From positions 682,001-746,000 of the forward strand of contig NZ_JAHXBG010000002.1 of the NCBI RefSeq assembly GCF_020103725.1: 64,000 nt of DNA, read 5' to 3'. Positions 62,295-64,000 of this stretch are shown piece by piece. The notes below the pieces were generated by a model. The model was not told the DNA's origin and made no database searches. It saw only the letters and a list, made by a program, of their open reading frames with translations. This stretch comes from Hyalangium gracile. Its GTDB lineage: Bacteria > Myxococcota > Myxococcia > Myxococcales > Myxococcaceae. Each line of letters begins with the position of its first letter. Position 1 is the stretch's first letter. The translations under genes and the position numbers were made by a program.

Positions 62295-63473
62295 TCAAGC
62301 GTACAGCAGGTAGGGCCTCCTTTGCTTCTCGAAGGCGTCCGTCTGGGCGGAGAAGCCCTCCACGAGCCTCTCCAGGGGCCACCCCTCTTCCATACCCCGG
62401 CGTACCTGATCCGTGCCGCACAGCAGATCGAAGGCCGGCACGTCCTCGACGAACTCGTAGGCGTCCGCGCGCCAGGCGAACTTTCCTCCCGAGACATCCC
62501 GGACAGCCTGGAAGATGGCGATCCCCGTGCGCAGCGGCAGGAAGGTGCGTCGATCCGTCACGTGGATGAAGGCGCCGTTGCAGGACTCGCCCTTGAACTT
62601 GTCGAAGGTGGGCGTAAAGCCCACGGGGCGGAAGGCGACGCCCGGCAGGCGCTCCTTCTCCAGCCGCGCCACCAGGGCCTCGGAGTCCAGCCACGGGGCG
62701 CCGAACTGCTCGAAGGGGCGGCAGGTGCCGCGGCCCTCGGAGACGTTGGTCCCCTCGCCCAGGCACATGCCGGGATAGACGAGCGCGGTGTCCGGCGTGG
62801 GCATGTTGGGCGAGGGCGAGATGAAGGGCAGCCCGGTGTCGGGCCAGTACATCTCCCGGCGCCAGCCCTCGCAGGGCACCACCGTCAGCTCGCACCCGAG
62901 GCCGAACTCGGCATTGAAGAGCCGGGCCAGCTCCCCCGCCGTCATGCCGTGGCGGTTGGGCAGCGGGTACAGGCCCACGAAGGAGCGGTAGCGCTCGCCC
63001 ACCAGGTTTCCCTCCAGGGCGGTGCCGCCCAGCGGGTTGGGCCGATCCAGCACGAAGAAGGGCACCTTCGCCTGGGCCGCCACCTTCATGGCCAGCGCCA
63101 TGGTGTACACGTAGGTGTAGTAGCGGGCGCCCACGTCCTGGATGTCGAAGACGAGCGCATCCAGCCCCGCGAGCCACTCCTTCTTGGGAGACAGCGACTC
63201 GAAGGTAGAGCCGTAGAGGCTGTGCACGGGCACGCCGGTGCGTCTGTCACGGGCCTCGCCCACGGCCACCATGTACTGGGCCTCGCCGCGAATGCCGTGC
63301 TCCGGCCCGAAGAGCGCCGCCAGCGTCACCCCCGGCGTCTGCGCCAGCAGATCCGCCAGGTGACGGAAGCGCGAGTCCACGCTCGTGGGATTGACGATGG
63401 CGCCCACGCGCTTGCCCTCGAGCGCGGAGAAGCCCTGCTCCACCCACACATCCAGTCCCGTCTTCACCTTCAT
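62295..63473 (-). CDS. NamZ-like exo-beta-N-acetylmuramidase (DUF1343)
   Basis: 392 residues. DUF1343 motifs are present in order: FGPEHGIRG, SLYGSTFESL, FDIQDVGARYYTYVYTM, DRPNPLGG, EGTNVSEGRGTCRPFEQFG and APW. The family contains NamZ, which removes terminal MurNAc from peptidoglycan fragments during cell-wall recycling. No signal peptide is seen, so it is cytoplasmic here, whereas some homologues are secreted. It is probably the first gene of a three-gene unit with the phosphoesterase-like gene and nadD. Confidence 0.9.
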   Translation of the reverse strand: MKVKTGLDVWVEQGFSALEGKRVGAIVNPTSVDSRFRHLADLLAQTPGVTLAALFGPEHGIRGEAQYMVAVGEARDRRTGVPVHSLYGSTFESLSPKKEWLAGLDALVFDIQDVGARYYTYVYTMALAMKVAAQAKVPFFVLDRPNPLGGTALEGNLVGERYRSFVGLYPLPNRHGMTAGELARLFNAEFGLGCELTVVPCEGWRREMYWPDTGLPFISPSPNMPTPDTALVYPGMCLGEGTNVSEGRGTCRPFEQFGAPWLDSEALVARLEKERLPGVAFRPVGFTPTFDKFKGESCNGAFIHVTDRRTFLPLRTGIAIFQAVRDVSGGKFAWRADAYEFVEDVPAFDLLCGTDQVRRGMEEGWPLERLVEGFSAQTDAFEKQRRPYLLYA

Positions 63474-63512
63474 CCCGGTAGCCCTCCGCGCCTGGGGCCA
63501 TGCCCCCGCGCC

Positions 63513-64000
63513 TCAGTCATTGCCCAGGCGCTTGAGCGCCTCCTGCGCCGCGCGCCGCGAGTTGCAGCCGCCGAGCCCCGTGCCGAGGAAGCCCTTGGAG
63601 CCACCCTCCTCCGGCCCGTCCTCCTCGGCCAGATCCTCCAGCTCGCCTCGGGCGCTCTTCAGCTTCAGGGCCACGATGGCCCCCACCGCCGCCGTGCGCA
63701 CACCGCACTCCTTGTGCCCCAGCAGATCGATGATGCGGTCCTCGGCGTTGGAGCTGCCTTGCTTCACGGCCGCCGCGTAGTGCTCCACGGCCTCGCGCAT
63801 GTCGCCTCGGGCCTCGCCCAGCTGCGCGAGCAGGTACTCCATCCGCTCGGGGCGCCGGGCCTCCTCCGCCTGGATGATCTTCCGAGCCTTCTCCGCGAGC
63901 TCAGCCCGCTTCCCAGGGGGGGCGTCCTCCACGGCGGCGATGGCGCGCTCCGAGGAGCTGGGGCCGAGCATCACCACCGCCACGCCCATCACCACCGCCA
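63513..64000 (-). CDS. HEAT/TPR-like protein, C-terminal part (cut by right window edge)
   Basis: At least 162 residues; the frame stays open to the edge, so the start is outside the window. A hydrophobic stretch (VVMGVAVVMLG) near the beginning is likely a signal anchor. The rest is helical: AEKARKIIQAEEARRPERMEYLLAQLG and a HEAT-like CGVRTAAVGAIVALKLKSAR. The last 35 residues contain a Gly-rich segment with a Cys (GTGLGGCNSRRAAQEALKRLG). No enzyme motif was seen. It probably is a membrane-anchored scaffold protein. Confidence 0.65.
   Translation of the reverse strand, partial: AVVMGVAVVMLGPSSSERAIAAVEDAPPGKRAELAEKARKIIQAEEARRPERMEYLLAQLGEARGDMREAVEHYAAAVKQGSSNAEDRIIDLLGHKECGVRTAAVGAIVALKLKSARGELEDLAEEDGPEEGGSKGFLGTGLGGCNSRRAAQEALKRLGND

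Overview
The window looks like chromosomal DNA of a myxobacterium, most likely the Cystobacterineae side (Archangium, Cystobacter, Hyalangium, Stigmatella, Myxococcus). It is very GC-rich and tightly packed. It carries three Ser/Thr protein kinases, one of them fused to cyclase, AAA and TPR modules, plus many lipoproteins and several family types common in that group. No rRNA, tRNA, insertion sequence, prophage or CRISPR array was seen. The genus-level guess is inference.

Layout. 1-5.7 kb: a kinase cut by the left edge, a quiet 0.76-kb spacer, a small secreted Cys-containing protein, a DUF692/MNIO-type oxidase, a methyltransferase and a membrane histidine kinase. 5.8-18.6 kb: signalling genes (ECF-like sigma factor behind a 1355-aa kinase/cyclase/ATPase/TPR protein; a receiver protein, an unknown 578-aa protein and a DyP peroxidase in one run; a lipoprotein; a 1058-aa kinase with TPRs). 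19-21.6 kb: a gene remnant and an M3 peptidase lipoprotein. 21.6-27.9 kb: an ole-like lipid locus (PAP2, OleA-like, OleC, OleD-like, metallo-beta-lactamase-fold hydrolase) next to an AraC regulator, with no OleB seen.

28.2-34.4 kb: an export locus made of two adaptor proteins and a C39-peptidase ABC transporter. It ends 1 bp from a convergent gene for a protein built of six near-identical 81-residue units, each with a Gly-Gly. Three copies of an 18-20 bp palindrome lie upstream of that gene. This is the best candidate for an undescribed system in the window. 34.4-39.8 kb: an outer-membrane protein, an M28 peptidase, an O-methyltransferase, an SDR and a 3'-truncated folE. 39.8-47.1 kb: a seven-gene, translationally coupled tripartite efflux operon (YIP1, TolC, MacA-like, ATPase, two permeases, lipoprotein).

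47.3-52.7 kb: a ClpA-like unfoldase, a DUF2520-type Rossmann protein, an AAA ATPase with an altered Walker A, and a toxin-antitoxin pair. 52.7-56.2 kb: an ABC importer of the THI5/NMT1 type in line with ubiE/menG. 56.4-64 kb: an unknown 442-aa protein, a peptidase/beta-propeller/beta-barrel fusion lipoprotein, nadD, a degenerate metallophosphoesterase, a NamZ-type muramidase and a protein cut by the right edge. Many neighbours overlap by 4 bp (ATGA/GTGA), which marks the operons clearly.
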